Origin: Phycisphaeraceae bacterium
GTDB taxonomy: Bacteria; Planctomycetota; Phycisphaerae; Phycisphaerales; Phycisphaeraceae
Direction of reading: 5' to 3'
Assembly: GCA_020831765.1 (NCBI GenBank)
Contig: JAFIFY010000183.1
Coordinates: 1 to 64,000, forward strand
Length of the DNA: 64,000 bases
In this document: in pieces, positions 63,244-64,000 of the stretch
How the letters are laid out: each line of letters starts with the position of its first letter
How positions within the stretch are numbered: position 1 is the first letter of the stretch
Notes under the pieces: generated by a model
Database searches by the model: none
What the model saw: only the letters and a program-made list of their open reading frames with translations
Told to the model about the DNA's origin: nothing
Position numbers and translations under genes: made by a program

Positions 63244-64000
63244 ATGTCCGAAGCGTGGACACAACTACTATCACTGGCCGTCTGGGTTGGCTTTGTCGCC
63301 TGGACGGTGTTTTCCGTCGGGCTTGTCGTCCGCCGCCGCTGGGCATCAGCCGAGGCGCTGCCCCGACGTATCGATACCCACCTCAATGGGCTGGACATTC
63401 TCGTTGCGGTCTTCATTCTGTTGATCGGCTCGGAGCTGGCCCGTCGGCTGGGGCACGCCTGGGGTTGGGTGCCCGATGATGCCGAGCCATCGGACATCGA
63501 GCCGTACTACTACCTGTTGGCGTCGCTGCTGACCTTCGGGCTGGTCTGTATCTATCTGGTGATTCGCTGCGGCGGGCCGAGGCACCTGGCCAGGCTGGGT
63601 CTGCAACGCCTCAGGATGGTGCGCGATTCAGGCCTTGCTCTCGGGGCGCTTCTGATTTCCGCCGGACCGATGCTGCTCTATGGCAGCCTGCTGGCGGTGA
63701 TCATGTATCTGTTGGGCCGGGAAATGCCGACGGTCGGCCACAGTCTGCTCGAGGATCTGGTGACCTCGCCCGATGTCCATTCAAAGCTCCTGCTGATCGG
63801 GATGGTCATCATTCTGGCACCGATTCTCGAGGAGATCATCTTCCGGGGGATGATGCATCAGTCCATCGGGAGCATGATCGGAACCGATCATCGCCGGCTT
63901 GTGCTCATCATGGCCGCGCTGGCTTTCACGGTGGTCCACTTACCGGCCCTGCACACGCCCTGGATGATGGGGCAACTGTTCATCCTCGCCCTGGCGCTGG
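63244..64000 (+). CDS. CPBP-family intramembrane protease (cut by window end)
   Basis: At least 252 residues, open at the window end. It has several membrane segments (about 8-27, 50-65, 90-107, 128-153 and 178-195). The CPBP signature is present: APILEEIIFRGMMHQ (EExxxR near 194-200) and FTVVHLPALHTPW (the HxxP-type His near 225). Such proteins are membrane proteases acting on membrane-bound or prenylated substrates, or serve in bacteriocin immunity. The ATG at 63244 follows AAGGGAG; an in-frame ATG at 63223 is an alternative. Confidence 0.85.
   Translation, partial: MSEAWTQLLSLAVWVGFVAWTVFSVGLVVRRRWASAEALPRRIDTHLNGLDILVAVFILLIGSELARRLGHAWGWVPDDAEPSDIEPYYYLLASLLTFGLVCIYLVIRCGGPRHLARLGLQRLRMVRDSGLALGALLISAGPMLLYGSLLAVIMYLLGREMPTVGHSLLEDLVTSPDVHSKLLLIGMVIILAPILEEIIFRGMMHQSIGSMIGTDHRRLVLIMAALAFTVVHLPALHTPWMMGQLFILALAL

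Overview
The window is a G+C-rich bacterial chromosome segment, most likely from a planctomycete of the Phycisphaerae type. This is inferred from PEP-CTERM and dockerin-tagged exported proteins, a tyrosine recombinase of planctomycete style, a secretin with a long repeat-rich N-terminal half, PilMNOP/PilB genes, many Gfo/Idh/MocA and aldo-keto enzymes, and short low-complexity TTCCGGGGG spacers. No 16S rRNA gene is present, so the placement is only an inference.

Region 1 (484-6698) is a 6.2-kb integrative element in the 3' end of a tRNA-Ala(UGC) gene, bounded by 29-bp direct repeats. It carries a small membrane protein, an unknown protein, a phased TCCG repeat array that could be an origin or excisionase site, two excisionase-type HTH proteins, a DnaB-N/DUF3987 replication-like protein and a tyrosine integrase. 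The last nine integrase residues are encoded by the attachment repeat, and a coherent 71-codon continuation of the frame lies at the other end of the element. The circular form would therefore encode a longer integrase than the integrated form.

Region 2 (6673-22813) is housekeeping: tRNA-Ala, rsmD, a lipoprotein, an NTF2-like protein, an aldo/keto reductase, an exported protein, sthA, hslU without hslV, a pilM-pilN-pilO-pilP-pilB operon, sucD and a CBS-nucleotidyltransferase. Region 3 (22836-30630) is a defence module: a type III-like res gene, a translationally coupled DUF3800 gene and a large mod gene whose specificity region is distinctly poorer in G+C. Related TTCCGGGGG repeats bracket it.

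Region 4 (30703-46978) holds an ECF sigma factor, a PEP-CTERM beta-propeller, a promoter-terminator pair that looks like an sRNA gene, a five-gene minus-strand operon (large membrane protein, ABC ATPase, ABC permease, HEAT protein, thioesterase), a PilQ-like secretin, an SGNH lipoprotein, pdxJ and tRNA-Ser(UGA). Region 5 (47478-56887) is carbohydrate-oriented: a purple-acid-phosphatase-like lipoprotein, a regulated SGNH/dockerin/PEP-CTERM protein, and a coupled operon of ROK repressor, GHMP sugar kinase, IMPase-like protein and GalU-like uridylyltransferase, followed by a convergent XylR-type regulator. Region 6 (57336-64000) has purA, HicAB and VapBC-like toxin-antitoxin pairs, a fused Gfo/Idh/MocA-aldo/keto reductase, and the start of a CPBP membrane protease cut by the window end.

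No rRNA, CRISPR array or insertion sequence was seen.
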